Notes: generated from the letters alone by a model not told the origin. A DNA stretch of 64,000 bases from a bacterium (GCA_029561455.1 JAKQIY010000068.1:434001-498000); one strand, 5' to 3'; positions 52,709 through 62,250 are shown, numbered from the stretch's first letter. A program made the numbers and translations.

Positions 52709-54061
52709 CTACTTGATTAATATCATTTTGCCGGTTCTATCATATTCCGGAGTTGACAACTTGTATAAATAAATACCGGAGGGTAGATTATCCGCATAAA
52801 AGCGAACGTTGTGACGCTGCGGTGGTTGAATGGAATCGACCAGATTGCTCACCAGGCGACCGTTCGTATCAAATACATCGATACGAACAGGTAAGGTTTG
52901 AAAAATTTCGTAACAAATAACAGAGCTTGCATTGAATGGATTGGGATAGTTTTGTAACAACCCAAAAGTATCAACTTGTCGGGGTTTAGACTCTACACCA
53001 GTGGCAATTTGTCCGATAGCGTTTAACAGGGGTTGCTGGTCACTGATTACATCTCCCCCTAAGGCCCAGATCATAACACCGGCGATCTTTTTGTCGAGCG
53101 CGTATTTAAATTTAGCGGTAACCGAAGTGGAATCATCATAGGTGATAAACAATGTTCGGCTGGTATTGAGTAAATAAGGCGCCTGGGCGACGTTATCCCA
53201 ATAGCGCGTCCAGCCATTACCGATCAGGGGGAAAATATCGCAGAAATTCAGATCGGTACCGCCGGTAGCCGGGCCATATAACAGTGAAGCATTGAATTGA
53301 CGACCATAAAAGGGAATGCCAATAAGGATTTTTTCTTTGGGAACGCCTCGGGTACCGGTAAGATAATAGTAACCTTCGTTTACGGAGCCGCACTGATCTC
53401 CGCCGGAAGAATATAAAGGAGAATTATGCCCGGCATGATCTGTCCAACTGCCATGAAAATCATAGGTCATACATCCGAACCAGTCTATTGAACTGGTTAA
53501 AGAATCGTAATCGATCCATTGACCTGCCCAGGAACCGGCGGTGACTGCCATCGAGATGATCAAATTTTGTTCCGTAGTATTAAAAGCCGCGCGCATTTCC
53601 TTTACCAGGCTGACAAGATTTTTTTTATCGGCAGCATTGGCCGGATGTTCCCAATCGATATCGACGCCATCATAATTATTTCGCAGACAAAAGGTTATAA
53701 TATTGTTTATAAACGTCTCACGGCTTTGCGCAGATGCCGCCATTACCGGGAATCCATCGGAGCCGCCCCACCCTCCCAATGCAAAGGTGATTTTTTTTCC
53801 GGCGGCGTGTACTTTAGTATTAAGCTGCGGATAGATAAAATCGGCATCATAGTTAAGCAACCCATCACTGCCGGGAATAACAAACGAGTGAATAACATGA
53901 GTAAGATTATTCATCGCCAGGTTTTGAGCGGCCAACGTTGATTTTTGCCAAGAAGGGTAATAACCTGCCACAATGGTTTCAGTATATGTAGTCGCCGGCA
54001 ACAGGAATAATATAATAAAGAAAATAGGTAAAACAGCTAATATGGTTTTTTTTAAGGACAT
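52709..54061 (-). CDS. Secreted chitinase (GH18) with sorting domain
   Basis: A 450-residue enzyme with signal peptide (MSLKKTILAVLPIFFIIL) and a GH18 barrel (~30-345): VAGYYPSW at strand 1, ITFALGGWGGS at strand 3, and the catalytic motif YDGVDIDWEHP (D-x2-D-x-D-x-E, with Glu as acid). YDFHGSWTDHAGHNSPL and GVMIWALGGD complete the cleft. A sorting domain (LQNYPNPFNASSVI) ends KMILIK. It should cut chitin outside the cell into products used by GH20 and the symporter. ATG 54061 gives a proper signal peptide; a GTG at 54082 is less likely. A palindromic operator lies 30-64 nt upstream. Confidence 0.93.
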   Translation of the reverse strand: MSLKKTILAVLPIFFIILFLLPATTYTETIVAGYYPSWQKSTLAAQNLAMNNLTHVIHSFVIPGSDGLLNYDADFIYPQLNTKVHAAGKKITFALGGWGGSDGFPVMAASAQSRETFINNIITFCLRNNYDGVDIDWEHPANAADKKNLVSLVKEMRAAFNTTEQNLIISMAVTAGSWAGQWIDYDSLTSSIDWFGCMTYDFHGSWTDHAGHNSPLYSSGGDQCGSVNEGYYYLTGTRGVPKEKILIGIPFYGRQFNASLLYGPATGGTDLNFCDIFPLIGNGWTRYWDNVAQAPYLLNTSRTLFITYDDSTSVTAKFKYALDKKIAGVMIWALGGDVISDQQPLLNAIGQIATGVESKPRQVDTFGLLQNYPNPFNASSVICYEIFQTLPVRIDVFDTNGRLVSNLVDSIQPPQRHNVRFYADNLPSGIYLYKLSTPEYDRTGKMILIK

Positions 54062-54090
54062 AAGATTTGTTTCCACTTTCACAGGTCGTA

Positions 54091-54125
54091 TTCAATATAT
54101 TCATTCATTGAATTAATATATTGAA
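54091..54125 (-). promoter_or_regulatory. Palindromic operator of the chitin operon
   Basis: An 11-bp perfect inverted repeat (ttcaatatatt 54091-54101, aatatattgaa 54115-54125) flanks a 13-nt centre. Bases 54096-54112 are identical over 17 nt, on the opposite strand, to 59084-59100 upstream of the NagB-deacetylase gene. It lies between chitinase and the ROK regulator and is the best candidate operator for that regulator. Confidence 0.65.
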
Positions 54126-54182
54126 TATTACAAAAAAAACTCTTACATGTCAAGGACAATTTTATAATTTTCGAAAAAAAAA

Positions 54183-55340
54183 TTATATAAACAATTTTCG
54201 CAGGAACAACGAGGAAGCTCCTAACGATACGGAATAGATACCAATATCGGAAAAACGGATATCTGGCATAATAATACCAATCGGGAAAATACTTTTCAAA
54301 CTATTCTTAACATTTTTAGTAATATAATCATAGATTAGCTCTCTGGCTTCGGTTATATCACCGCCAATGACGATCAGGTCTGGATTTAAAAATTCAACAA
54401 TGCGGATAATTTCCGCAACGATAAATTTGCTGAAACACTTGAGCACATAATTGGAAATGTGGCAATTTTGTTTGCCATAAAGAATAACTTCCGAGAGAGA
54501 GACATTGCCGGTTTTATGCAAACAGGCGGCCAGCGGTTGGTCGTCGCCGTACTTTTTTATCCCCTTTTCAATTAATTTACGCAGCGCGGGTAATTTTACA
54601 AAAATTTCACCCGCCGTACCCTGGGCTCCTTCATAGAGGGTGCCGTTCAACAACATCCCGGCGCCCATTTCGCGGATTTTTTCATTCAAGGTTAAAAAAA
54701 CCACATTCGGTGGTAAAGGTTCCGGGGAATCGAGATGCCACCACACTCCGAGCGCGCCGGCGTTTGCGTCGTTAACTATTTCAACGGGCAGCGCCAGCGA
54801 ATCGGCCAGTTGTTTTTGTAAAGCTATATTATGTAAATTCAGGCGGCGGGAATAATGCACCAACCCATGGGTACGGTCAACCAGTCCGGGTAAGGCAACT
54901 CCCACGCCGATCAGTTTTTCTTTGGGTATGTTTAATTTTTCGATGGTTTCTTTTATTAGTATAGCGGCAGTTGCCGCTGTTTTGTCACCATACAAATCGA
55001 CAAAATCTACAATATGCTGTTGATGAATAACCTGGCAGGCAAAATTTATCACCGTAATACGGAATTCATAAGGTATTAATTCCACTCCCACAATAAAACC
55101 ACGATCCGGCTCAAGGCTCCATAAGGTTGGCGGTTTGCCGGCGGAACCAGGTAATGAGCCTACACGACTCACTTTAATAAAACCTGCCTTTTGCAACGAA
55201 CGTAAAATATAAACCAATGTGGATGGCTGGTACTTGGTGATGCGGGATAATTCAGCGCCGGAAATTTCCTTGTGACAACGGATTGTATTTAATACAATTT
55301 TATGACTGGGTATTTTTATCTGAAAAGACTTGGCAATCAT
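54183..55340 (-). CDS. ROK-family transcriptional regulator (NagC/XylR-like)
   Basis: A 385-residue regulator with N-terminal winged helix (~10-70, NTIRCHKEISGAELSRITKY, STLVYILRSLQKAGFIKV) and a ROK sugar-binding domain. The ROK half has GVGVALPGLVDRTHG and GTAGEIFVKLP, but the usual E-x-G-H motif reads E-I-F-V and the C-x-C-G-x2-G-C zinc motif is absent, so the sensor domain is degenerate. It may sense a different ligand, or none. Adjacent to the chitinase operon and ROK kinase, it is the obvious local regulator. caatgaat at 55369-55376, near its own start, may be a partial operator. The start codon ATG 55340 has only a weak ribosome site. Confidence 0.88.
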   Translation of the reverse strand: MIAKSFQIKIPSHKIVLNTIRCHKEISGAELSRITKYQPSTLVYILRSLQKAGFIKVSRVGSLPGSAGKPPTLWSLEPDRGFIVGVELIPYEFRITVINFACQVIHQQHIVDFVDLYGDKTAATAAILIKETIEKLNIPKEKLIGVGVALPGLVDRTHGLVHYSRRLNLHNIALQKQLADSLALPVEIVNDANAGALGVWWHLDSPEPLPPNVVFLTLNEKIREMGAGMLLNGTLYEGAQGTAGEIFVKLPALRKLIEKGIKKYGDDQPLAACLHKTGNVSLSEVILYGKQNCHISNYVLKCFSKFIVAEIIRIVEFLNPDLIVIGGDITEARELIYDYITKNVKNSLKSIFPIGIIMPDIRFSDIGIYSVSLGASSLFLRKLFI

Positions 55341-55424
55341 CAGGGTTCCCGCTTTATAGATCAGTTACCAATGAATTTTAAATAATATAATACAACAAAA
55401 AATTTATCAAGTCAATAACCGCTA

Positions 55425-56396
55425 TTAAAATTTTTCACTAATCTGCATGGCCAGACATGCCGAACCAACCAATCCGGCATTTTCGCCAAGATGCGCCGGC
55501 ACCAGGGTAATAGTTTCAAAATTAGTTTTAAAAGCAATTTGAGCCAGCGTTTCGCGCGCCGGTTTAAAGATCAATTCTCCGGCATTGGATATCCCCCCGC
55601 CGATTACGACCCGCTCCAGATTTAACAGGTTGGCAACATTGCCCAGTCCCACACCCAAACTCTCACCCACTTCCTGAAACAGTAAAAGCGCGGTTTTATC
55701 GCCTTTAACTGCGGCATTGTAAATATCTTCCGGGGTTATATTATGCGGTTCGATTTCCCGTAGTATAGAACGGGGATAGTCAACGAGTAATTCTTTGATT
55801 CGGCGTTGAATGCCATATTTTCCGACAAATGCTTCTACACAACCACGACGACCGCAGGCGCACAAGGGTCCATCCTTCTGGATTATCGTATGGCCGAACT
55901 CGCCGGCAGCGCTGCGAGATCCATGATAGATTGCGCCGTTCAGGATCAATCCACTGCCCACACCCGAACCCAGGGTGACCATCAGCATTTCAGTTACTCC
56001 CCGGCCGGCGCCAAACTTATATTCACCTAACGCGGCCAGGTTCGCATCATTGTCAACTGATACTTTAAAATCCAGGCGCTTTTCAAGTTCATAGCCAATT
56101 TTTACATTTTTCCAGCCGGGAAAATTAGAGGCTTCGACCAACATTTGATTTTTGATATCTATCAAACCGGGAACGCCAATACCAAATCCTTTGACAACAA
56201 AATCACTGCCGGCTGCATGTATCAATTCCCGGGTATAGCCGGCAATTTTATCAAATACATATTTATAACCAAATGGAATTTCTGAATCTAACTTTTTTTG
56301 TAAATGGATTGTTCCATTTGCTAATACCAGGCCAAATTTGATATTCGTACCACCCAAATCCATACCAATCCAGGCAGCCTGTTTTTGAACATTCAC
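55425..56396 (-). CDS. ROK-family sugar kinase, probably N-acetylglucosamine kinase
   Basis: A 323-residue kinase. ATP site GMDLGGTNIKFGLV, catalytic Asp in SVDNDANLAALGE, E-x-G-H motif in AAGEFGHTI, and the zinc motif CACGRRGCVEAF are all intact, unlike in the neighbouring ROK regulator. Such kinases phosphorylate glucose, GlcNAc or ManNAc at O6. In this locus GlcNAc to GlcNAc-6-phosphate is the expected step, feeding the NagB-deacetylase fusion. GGAG precedes ATG 56396. An imperfect palindrome lies upstream (56440-56461). Confidence 0.88.
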   Translation of the reverse strand: MNVQKQAAWIGMDLGGTNIKFGLVLANGTIHLQKKLDSEIPFGYKYVFDKIAGYTRELIHAAGSDFVVKGFGIGVPGLIDIKNQMLVEASNFPGWKNVKIGYELEKRLDFKVSVDNDANLAALGEYKFGAGRGVTEMLMVTLGSGVGSGLILNGAIYHGSRSAAGEFGHTIIQKDGPLCACGRRGCVEAFVGKYGIQRRIKELLVDYPRSILREIEPHNITPEDIYNAAVKGDKTALLLFQEVGESLGVGLGNVANLLNLERVVIGGGISNAGELIFKPARETLAQIAFKTNFETITLVPAHLGENAGLVGSACLAMQISEKF

Positions 56397-56439
56397 TTGA
56401 ACTCCGCTATATAAAATTTATTACACAACATCAAGATAT

Positions 56440-56461
56440 TTCAAAAATAATATTTTTGGAA
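56440..56461 (-). promoter_or_regulatory. Imperfect palindrome upstream of ROK kinase
   Basis: ttcaaaaata (56440-56449) pairs with tatttttggaa (56451-56461) with one extra G. It is A/T-rich like the chitin operator but has no extended identity to it. Possible operator. Confidence 0.35.
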
Positions 56462-56557
56462 ATATAAATTACAAAGTAGTTAATTTTGCAATAATTTTTT
56501 CTTTAAACAAGAAAATAATCAAGTCGGGACAATATTTTTAAATACCGATATTTTTTA

Positions 56558-58939
56558 TTATAAATCCGGCTCATCACTATTACTGGATTCAATTTTATTG
56601 CGTAACTCGATGGTATGTTCATAAAATTCAGCAAGATCCATTTTCACCAGAAAACACAAACCATGACTGGCCCGCAAGCGCGGGTGAGAATTCCCGGTAA
56701 AAAATTCTTCACCCAGACAGGTTTTCATTATCTGAAATTGTTCTGCCTGAATTCTTTGCGCCAAACGTGAAAACGGACCATCATATTCGTAACTTGGGAA
56801 TGAAGCATCCCGCTGGGAACCAAAGGAATTCCGGAAAGTACTTTTCAAGACTTCCATAGAATTTAAAGAAACCGGTACAAAGACATTTACTTCAGCAGGA
56901 TGAAAACGATACCAGACATTTCGATAGCCCCATACTTCTATATTGGAAATATTGGTTTCATTTTCATAAATCTTGAGAGCCTCGGCAACAGCCTGCATTA
57001 CCTTGTAATGGGTATCGGGGCCGCTGCCCTCCGGGTCAAAAGCCACCGACACCACATCCGGCTTGATCTTGTGGATCAACTGGGTGAGCGGCCGCACATC
57101 GCGATCGATTTCCGGTTCTTCGGTAAAGATCTCTCCCTTGTAAAATCCGAGCCGCAAATGGTTAACCGACCGGGAATCAAAACCGAAATGCGCCCATAAT
57201 ACATCCGCTTCCCATTCTCTGATCATCCCTTTAAGCTGCTGAATATAGGCAAGATCTTTTTTACCGGGGTATTGGGTGGAAAAATAATCGATCAATTCAT
57301 TGATGCGATCTTTTAAATGCGTCAGGCTGTCTTCTTCAAACAGGAACACCAGGTCGCGTAAAATTCTGCGGGCGTTGGCTTCATCTTTGAGCGATTCGCT
57401 ATAGTTGGCAATACCATCCAGGTATCGGGATACATCGCGGTTACGGTAATTTTCATTAGCCGGGTTGAAATAGCCCTCAGTCATGAGACGGGCAAAATTC
57501 GGGGTATCGATAAATTTCAACAGATTACGAAGCATATTTAAAACATAATGATTGGTTACGGCATTAAAACCGCTGGTCATATAATTGAAAAAATGCTTGT
57601 TTAATGGGGTACGCACCAAATGATAGATATAGGGTAAATATCCCAGCATGATATCATCATGATGCGGGGCAGTGTGCATAAATGTTTTATTCTCAATAGT
57701 CTCCAGGCCACGCTGTAATTTGTTGATCAAAGAGGCTTCAACCTGGGACAAGACTGTTTTATAATTGTCGCCGCACATTTTTAAAACCGCACGGCTAAAC
57801 CGGTTAGCTTGCAGCTCTTTAAAGCTGAGATCCCGAATTCGTTTACCCTTTTCAAGCGACAGATCAATAATTACTTTCTCGATCTGCACCTGGGATAGGG
57901 TTACCGATTTGCATAAATCTTCATATTGACGTTCCACCAGCCGTGAAGCGGCGCCATGCGTCAGGTAGAAACGGGCATTAGGTTGGCGCTGTAAACAGGT
58001 GGCCGGATACAGGTTATTCTCTTCGTTTTCTACAGACTGGGCAATGATCCTGGCTTTTGCTTCACCCGCAGCGATTATAATTGATACAGCGTTTTTATTA
58101 AAAGTAATAGTCGACAAACCGACGGTTATCACCAACCGGTTTTTGGAAACTTCAATACCGCCAAGGTCGGTTGCGGCAGCAGCCTGGGTTTCATAATTCG
58201 TCGCCGTTAACCGGGTCGTTGAATAATGATCAGAACCGCGTATATTAAAAGCAATGTGGCCGTCCGGTCCAATGCCACCCAGGAAAAAGCCGATCCCGCC
58301 AATTTCTCTGATCTTACGCTCATAATCGGAACAATATTGATCGACAGCTTCAATAACGTTCTTTTGTATTTGCTCCACGCTATTCTGGGCATGCCGGGTC
58401 CGCAGACCGAGGTCGACAATATCATTCGGAAAGACATCTTTGAGGGACATTCCGACCGGCACGCCTACATCCTGGCAATTGATCAGCATGGCCTTTTGCG
58501 GATTAAGACCGAATCCCTGGATGTAAAACTTTTTAACATAATAATGAAAACTGTTATGTTGTTGGGGATTGATTGGATAGAATTCATCTATTTGTATAAA
58601 ATGCAGACCAGACATCACTGGTTTCTTTTCCGGGTTAATGCCATTTTCCTGCAGATCTTGTTGTACTTGCGGCAAATGCCACTTGTCCAGGTACCAGGTT
58701 ACCCATTTAATAAAATGTTCCGGGGTTTTACCGGTTGGTAAAGAGATAACGCCATTCGGATTCTCCTGTACCCATTCCAGGAAACGTAACGCCGTTAATT
58801 TGCCCAGAGCAGGGAAATTTTCCACCTCGACGATCTTAATTTTTTCAGTGGGTGTGTACCAAAACTTTCTACCTGACCGTTCCAGGAAGACTTGTTCAAC
58901 CATGGATTGGATTTTATTGATAGTGTTTTTTTTGATCAT
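56558..58939 (-). CDS. Glucosamine-6-phosphate deaminase (NagB) fused to PIG-L/LmbE-type deacetylase
   Basis: A 793-residue two-domain protein. Residues ~35-330 form a NagB-like deaminase: SLPTGKTPEHFIKW, IQIDEFYPI (catalytic Asp/Glu), GIGPDGHIAFN and the lid LSTITFNKNAVSIIIAAGEAK. Residues ~400-790 form a PIG-L zinc deacetylase: TAPHHDDIMLGY (His-Asp-Asp), FGFDSRSVNHLRLGFYKGE and DVVSVAFDPEGSGPDTHYKV. NagB turns glucosamine-6-phosphate into fructose-6-phosphate and ammonia; the PIG-L half probably deacetylates GlcNAc-6-phosphate in place of NagA, which is absent. ATG 58939 is chosen over GTG 58951; neither has a strong ribosome site. The shared operator motif lies ~145 nt upstream. Confidence 0.87.
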   Translation of the reverse strand: MIKKNTINKIQSMVEQVFLERSGRKFWYTPTEKIKIVEVENFPALGKLTALRFLEWVQENPNGVISLPTGKTPEHFIKWVTWYLDKWHLPQVQQDLQENGINPEKKPVMSGLHFIQIDEFYPINPQQHNSFHYYVKKFYIQGFGLNPQKAMLINCQDVGVPVGMSLKDVFPNDIVDLGLRTRHAQNSVEQIQKNVIEAVDQYCSDYERKIREIGGIGFFLGGIGPDGHIAFNIRGSDHYSTTRLTATNYETQAAAATDLGGIEVSKNRLVITVGLSTITFNKNAVSIIIAAGEAKARIIAQSVENEENNLYPATCLQRQPNARFYLTHGAASRLVERQYEDLCKSVTLSQVQIEKVIIDLSLEKGKRIRDLSFKELQANRFSRAVLKMCGDNYKTVLSQVEASLINKLQRGLETIENKTFMHTAPHHDDIMLGYLPYIYHLVRTPLNKHFFNYMTSGFNAVTNHYVLNMLRNLLKFIDTPNFARLMTEGYFNPANENYRNRDVSRYLDGIANYSESLKDEANARRILRDLVFLFEEDSLTHLKDRINELIDYFSTQYPGKKDLAYIQQLKGMIREWEADVLWAHFGFDSRSVNHLRLGFYKGEIFTEEPEIDRDVRPLTQLIHKIKPDVVSVAFDPEGSGPDTHYKVMQAVAEALKIYENETNISNIEVWGYRNVWYRFHPAEVNVFVPVSLNSMEVLKSTFRNSFGSQRDASFPSYEYDGPFSRLAQRIQAEQFQIMKTCLGEEFFTGNSHPRLRASHGLCFLVKMDLAEFYEHTIELRNKIESSNSDEPDL

Positions 58940-59316
58940 GGCTTTATTCACTTTAATTCATTACGGTTTTGACACGGATTAAAGAAAATTGTAATACTAG
59001 TAGATATTTTCCCTTTGTATTATTACAACACACCATAAATTTCAAATATACAGGGGAAAAGTGATTTTACAAAAATAAATTTGTTCAATGAATGAATATA
59101 ATATTTATTTTTTCAATTGTCAATAAAAAAGAATAGTTTTGAAACAGAAAAGTACAAGTAAGGATAGGATTATAGAGGGAAACTATAAATAGTTGTTATG
59201 ATATTGATGTATCTGATTATAAAATCAAACTAATTTGCAAAAAAGATTTAGAGAGCTAAATTAATAATATAATCATCAATTACAAGAATAATCACTATAT
59301 TAGTAAAACAGGTGAG
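58940..59316. other. 377-bp intergenic with operator, no gene
   Basis: It contains the promoter and operator of the NagB-deacetylase gene and the 3' flank of the kinase gene at 59317. It is AT-rich and otherwise without recognisable content. Confidence 0.5.
59084..59100 (-). promoter_or_regulatory. Shared chitin-regulon operator motif
   Basis: ttcaatgaatgaatata is the exact reverse complement of 54096-54112, at the centre of the chitinase palindrome. A 17-nt identity in non-coding DNA of one locus is unlikely by chance, although both regions are AT-rich. Confidence 0.6.
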
Positions 59317-60339
59317 TTAGTTAAATTTATTTACCGGGGAAATAATGAAAGAAAATGAAACACCAGCAGTAGACTCAAAATTTACTTGACCCCCTAACTG
59401 ATTGGCAATCAATGAATACACCAGCATAAATCCCATAGAACTGGCTCGCGATGGGTCGATATCAGCTAGACCTACCCCATTATCTTTAACAACAATATGG
59501 ATTTTATCTTTATGTTGTTGTAAAGAAACAAGTAAACGAGCATCCCCGTGCCAATTTTCGGGATAGGCGTGTAAAAAGGTATTGGAAATAATCTCGTTCA
59601 AAGCCAGACCAATTGGAATTGCCTGGTCGATTGGCATTTGTACAGTATCCAATAAAAGTTCAGGCTGTATTTTTGATGAAGCGGGAGCATACGATAAATA
59701 TAAATAATTAACCAGCTTTTGAATAAAAACATTCAAGTCAATCACCGCAGTATTGATCGATTGGTTCATTATTTCATAAGACATACCAATAACTTTGATT
59801 CGGTTCTCATGAGTTCGCAGCAGGGTCAGATTATCTTTATTTTGCTGTAAACTGATTTGTAAACTTGTCAAGCTGGAGATGATTTGTAATGTATTACGGA
59901 TACGATGCTGAACATCAAGAAGATGTGTTTTGTAAAGATTTTCCAGCCTGGTAAATTCAATTTCCCGTTGCTTGCGGGTTTCGACCAGTGCTTCAATTTT
60001 GTCCAGAGTTTTCATCATATCACGAATATTAACCGGTTTTCGGAAAAAAGCAAAAACCCCGAAATTGACAGCATCAATGATATTATTAATTTCTGCATAA
60101 CCGGTAAACAAAATTACCGGGGTGCCGGGTTTTTGTTTTTGAATGGCGCATAAAAATTCGACACCATTCATTTTCGGCATTTTGTAGTCGGTAATTACTG
60201 TATCGAATTCATAATTTATAAAATTTTGCAAGGCAAGTTCGGGCTGATCAAAACAAGTACAGTCATGACCTGAGGGCTCTATGGCTTCTTTTAAACTTTG
60301 TAAAACAGTAGATTGATCGTCAACAATCATTATTTTCAT
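59317..60339 (-). CDS. REC-histidine kinase hybrid (REC + HisKA_2-like + HATPase)
   Basis: A 340-residue cytoplasmic protein. The receiver domain comes first (~1-115): MIVDDQ, phospho-Asp in VITDYKMP, Thr in ILFTGYAE, Lys in FRKPVN. After a short coiled linker the kinase part has its H-box at LLDVQHRIRNTLQI and an HATPase with ALNEIISNTFLHA and VKDNGVGL. The order receiver-then-kinase, without sensor or membrane segment, suggests a phosphorelay middleman controlled by another kinase. The PAS kinase and NtrC-type regulator next door are natural partners. Confidence 0.87.
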   Translation of the reverse strand: MKIMIVDDQSTVLQSLKEAIEPSGHDCTCFDQPELALQNFINYEFDTVITDYKMPKMNGVEFLCAIQKQKPGTPVILFTGYAEINNIIDAVNFGVFAFFRKPVNIRDMMKTLDKIEALVETRKQREIEFTRLENLYKTHLLDVQHRIRNTLQIISSLTSLQISLQQNKDNLTLLRTHENRIKVIGMSYEIMNQSINTAVIDLNVFIQKLVNYLYLSYAPASSKIQPELLLDTVQMPIDQAIPIGLALNEIISNTFLHAYPENWHGDARLLVSLQQHKDKIHIVVKDNGVGLADIDPSRASSMGFMLVYSLIANQLGGQVNFESTAGVSFSFIISPVNKFN

Positions 60340-60788
60340 TATCGGGACCAGATATTAAAGCTATAGGTTGTTTCAGGTCTAATCATTGCAGGGCAGACAA
60401 GAAAAAACAGCAACAAGAATAATTTAAACCCGGCGCAAAAGAACCATACCTCACCCACAAAAAAAACCATTCAGAATCTCCGCAATTTGCACCGGGTATA
60501 AACATTAATTATAGTATTGGTTATGTGAATAAAGAACAGTTTTAGTGACCTGATAAAGATAGTAACAAAACATGCAAAAAAAGTGCTTATCAGGTAATAA
60601 TGCCGGCAATTACCAGGCATTACAGGTGGGTTAAGGCATATATTATGCCATAGAGGGGTGTATAAAAGAAATGATGTTACTGGTTGATTTTATTGAATTT
60701 TTAGCAGTAATAACAAAAAATCAACCTGCGTGTAATATTACAAATCAGTGTCTAGAAATGATTTTTGTATACTATTTTGTATAATTGT
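60340..60788. other. 449-bp intergenic, no gene
   Basis: AT-rich gap between the REC-kinase and NtrC-type genes. It holds the REC-kinase promoter and the 3' flank of the NtrC-type gene. No clear hairpin or coding frame was seen. Confidence 0.45.
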
Positions 60789-62237
60789 CTAATTCTCCAG
60801 TCTTTTCAGGTATGTATGCAATACCCGCAAAGAAATCCCCAAATAACTTGCGGTTTTGGTTTTATTTTGATTAAATCTTTCCATCGCCATACGAATAATA
60901 TTCAGTGTATACTGGTTAATATCCAACCGCTCTTCCGGCAGGTTAAATTGTTCAAAAGAATTATTGTCAAGCAACGGTTCTGCTTTGACAATTGAGCCTT
61001 TTAACAGGTTATCCAGGTGTTTTATATCTATCACCGAATCTTCCCACAAGAGAGCAATCCGTTCAATTGTACTTTTTAATTCGCGGACATTTCCGGGCCA
61101 GTTATAGTTAATTAATCTTTTTTCAGCATCATGGCTAATACTTTTAAATGAAGTTTTATTGACAATTAACAATTGATCCAGGAACATCTGTGCCAGGGGA
61201 ATAATCTCTTCTTTTCTTTCGCGCAAAGGCGGTATGCGAACATAACCTACATTTAAACGGAAAAACAAGTCTTCACGAAAAGTTCCTTCTTTTACCTGCT
61301 CCTGTACATTGCGGTTGGTAGAACAAATTATCCGGGCATTGCAGTTTAGTTTTTTTAATCCCCCAACCTTGTAATATTCTTTTTCCTGGATCACACGTAA
61401 AAGTTTAGCCTGGTGTTCGACCGGCATTTCGGTAATTTCATCCAACAGAATCGTACCCTCACCGGTTAGTTCCAGTTTGCCTTTTTGTCCCTTGGGATTG
61501 CCACCCGTAAAAGCGCCGGATTCATACCCAAACAATTCACTTTCAAACAAGCCTGAATTGATCGCCGCGCAGTTGAGAGCAATAAAAGGGGTAATAATAT
61601 CTCCGTTGCCGTAATGGATGAACTTTGCCACCATTTCCTTGCCGGTGCCGGTCTCTCCTTCCAGCAAAACCGGGATATCAGGATTACGATGCAATTTTTC
61701 TGCAGTAGCAAATACTTTTTTTAAAGAGTCGGAAAAAATTCCAATATCGGCCGTACCAATTACCTGAATTAAAGCTTTGCGCACCTCGGTCAGTTCTTTT
61801 TCAATTTCACTTGTAGCTTGTTTGACCTGTTCTTTAAATTCACGAGTCAGTTTTTTATTTTCCTGTTTCAGATCGAGGTATTCGGAAACACGGTCGATGA
61901 TCTGTTTTAATTCATTTATATCAATTGGTTTTAGAAGATAATCATAGGCTCCGTCTTTCATCGCCGTAACAGCGCGTTTAAGATCGCCATGCCCGGTAAA
62001 TAATATTACCTGGACTTCTTCAATATTTTTATCACCCTTGATGGCTTTAAGCAAGTCATAGCCATCCATATAGGGCATTTGAATATCGGATAAAACCAAA
62101 TGAACCGGATTTTTTTTTAAATACAGTAACGCGTCGCGGCCATTGCCGGATTCCACTACCTGGTGACCGAGATAACTTAAAAATGCTTTGATACTTTCCC
62201 GTATTTGCTGATTATCTTCAACCAGTAAAATGATCAT
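60789..62237 (-). CDS. Sigma-54-dependent response regulator (NtrC family)
   Basis: A 482-residue activator. The receiver domain (~1-120) has VEDNQ, phospho-Asp in VLSDIQMPYMDG, ILFTGHGD and LLKPID. A coiled-coil linker (~122-155) is followed by the AAA+ domain (~165-400): Walker A GETGTGKE, sigma-54 contact loop GAFTGGNP, Walker B TILLDEITEMP, and Arg finger in REDLFFRLNV. A Fis-type helix-turn-helix ends the protein (NKTKTASYLGISLRVLHTYL). It activates sigma-54 promoters when phosphorylated, most likely by the kinase encoded 13 nt upstream. GGGAG precedes ATG 62237. Confidence 0.93.
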   Translation of the reverse strand: MIILLVEDNQQIRESIKAFLSYLGHQVVESGNGRDALLYLKKNPVHLVLSDIQMPYMDGYDLLKAIKGDKNIEEVQVILFTGHGDLKRAVTAMKDGAYDYLLKPIDINELKQIIDRVSEYLDLKQENKKLTREFKEQVKQATSEIEKELTEVRKALIQVIGTADIGIFSDSLKKVFATAEKLHRNPDIPVLLEGETGTGKEMVAKFIHYGNGDIITPFIALNCAAINSGLFESELFGYESGAFTGGNPKGQKGKLELTGEGTILLDEITEMPVEHQAKLLRVIQEKEYYKVGGLKKLNCNARIICSTNRNVQEQVKEGTFREDLFFRLNVGYVRIPPLRERKEEIIPLAQMFLDQLLIVNKTSFKSISHDAEKRLINYNWPGNVRELKSTIERIALLWEDSVIDIKHLDNLLKGSIVKAEPLLDNNSFEQFNLPEERLDINQYTLNIIRMAMERFNQNKTKTASYLGISLRVLHTYLKRLEN

Positions 62238-62250
62238 TGTGTACTCCCTC

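Noticed and set aside
13799-54061. Claim of a complete type IX secretion system
   Set aside because: Only the C-terminal sorting domains are visible. No Por/Spr/Gld machinery is encoded in the window, and FCB lineages outside Bacteroidota may use another route.
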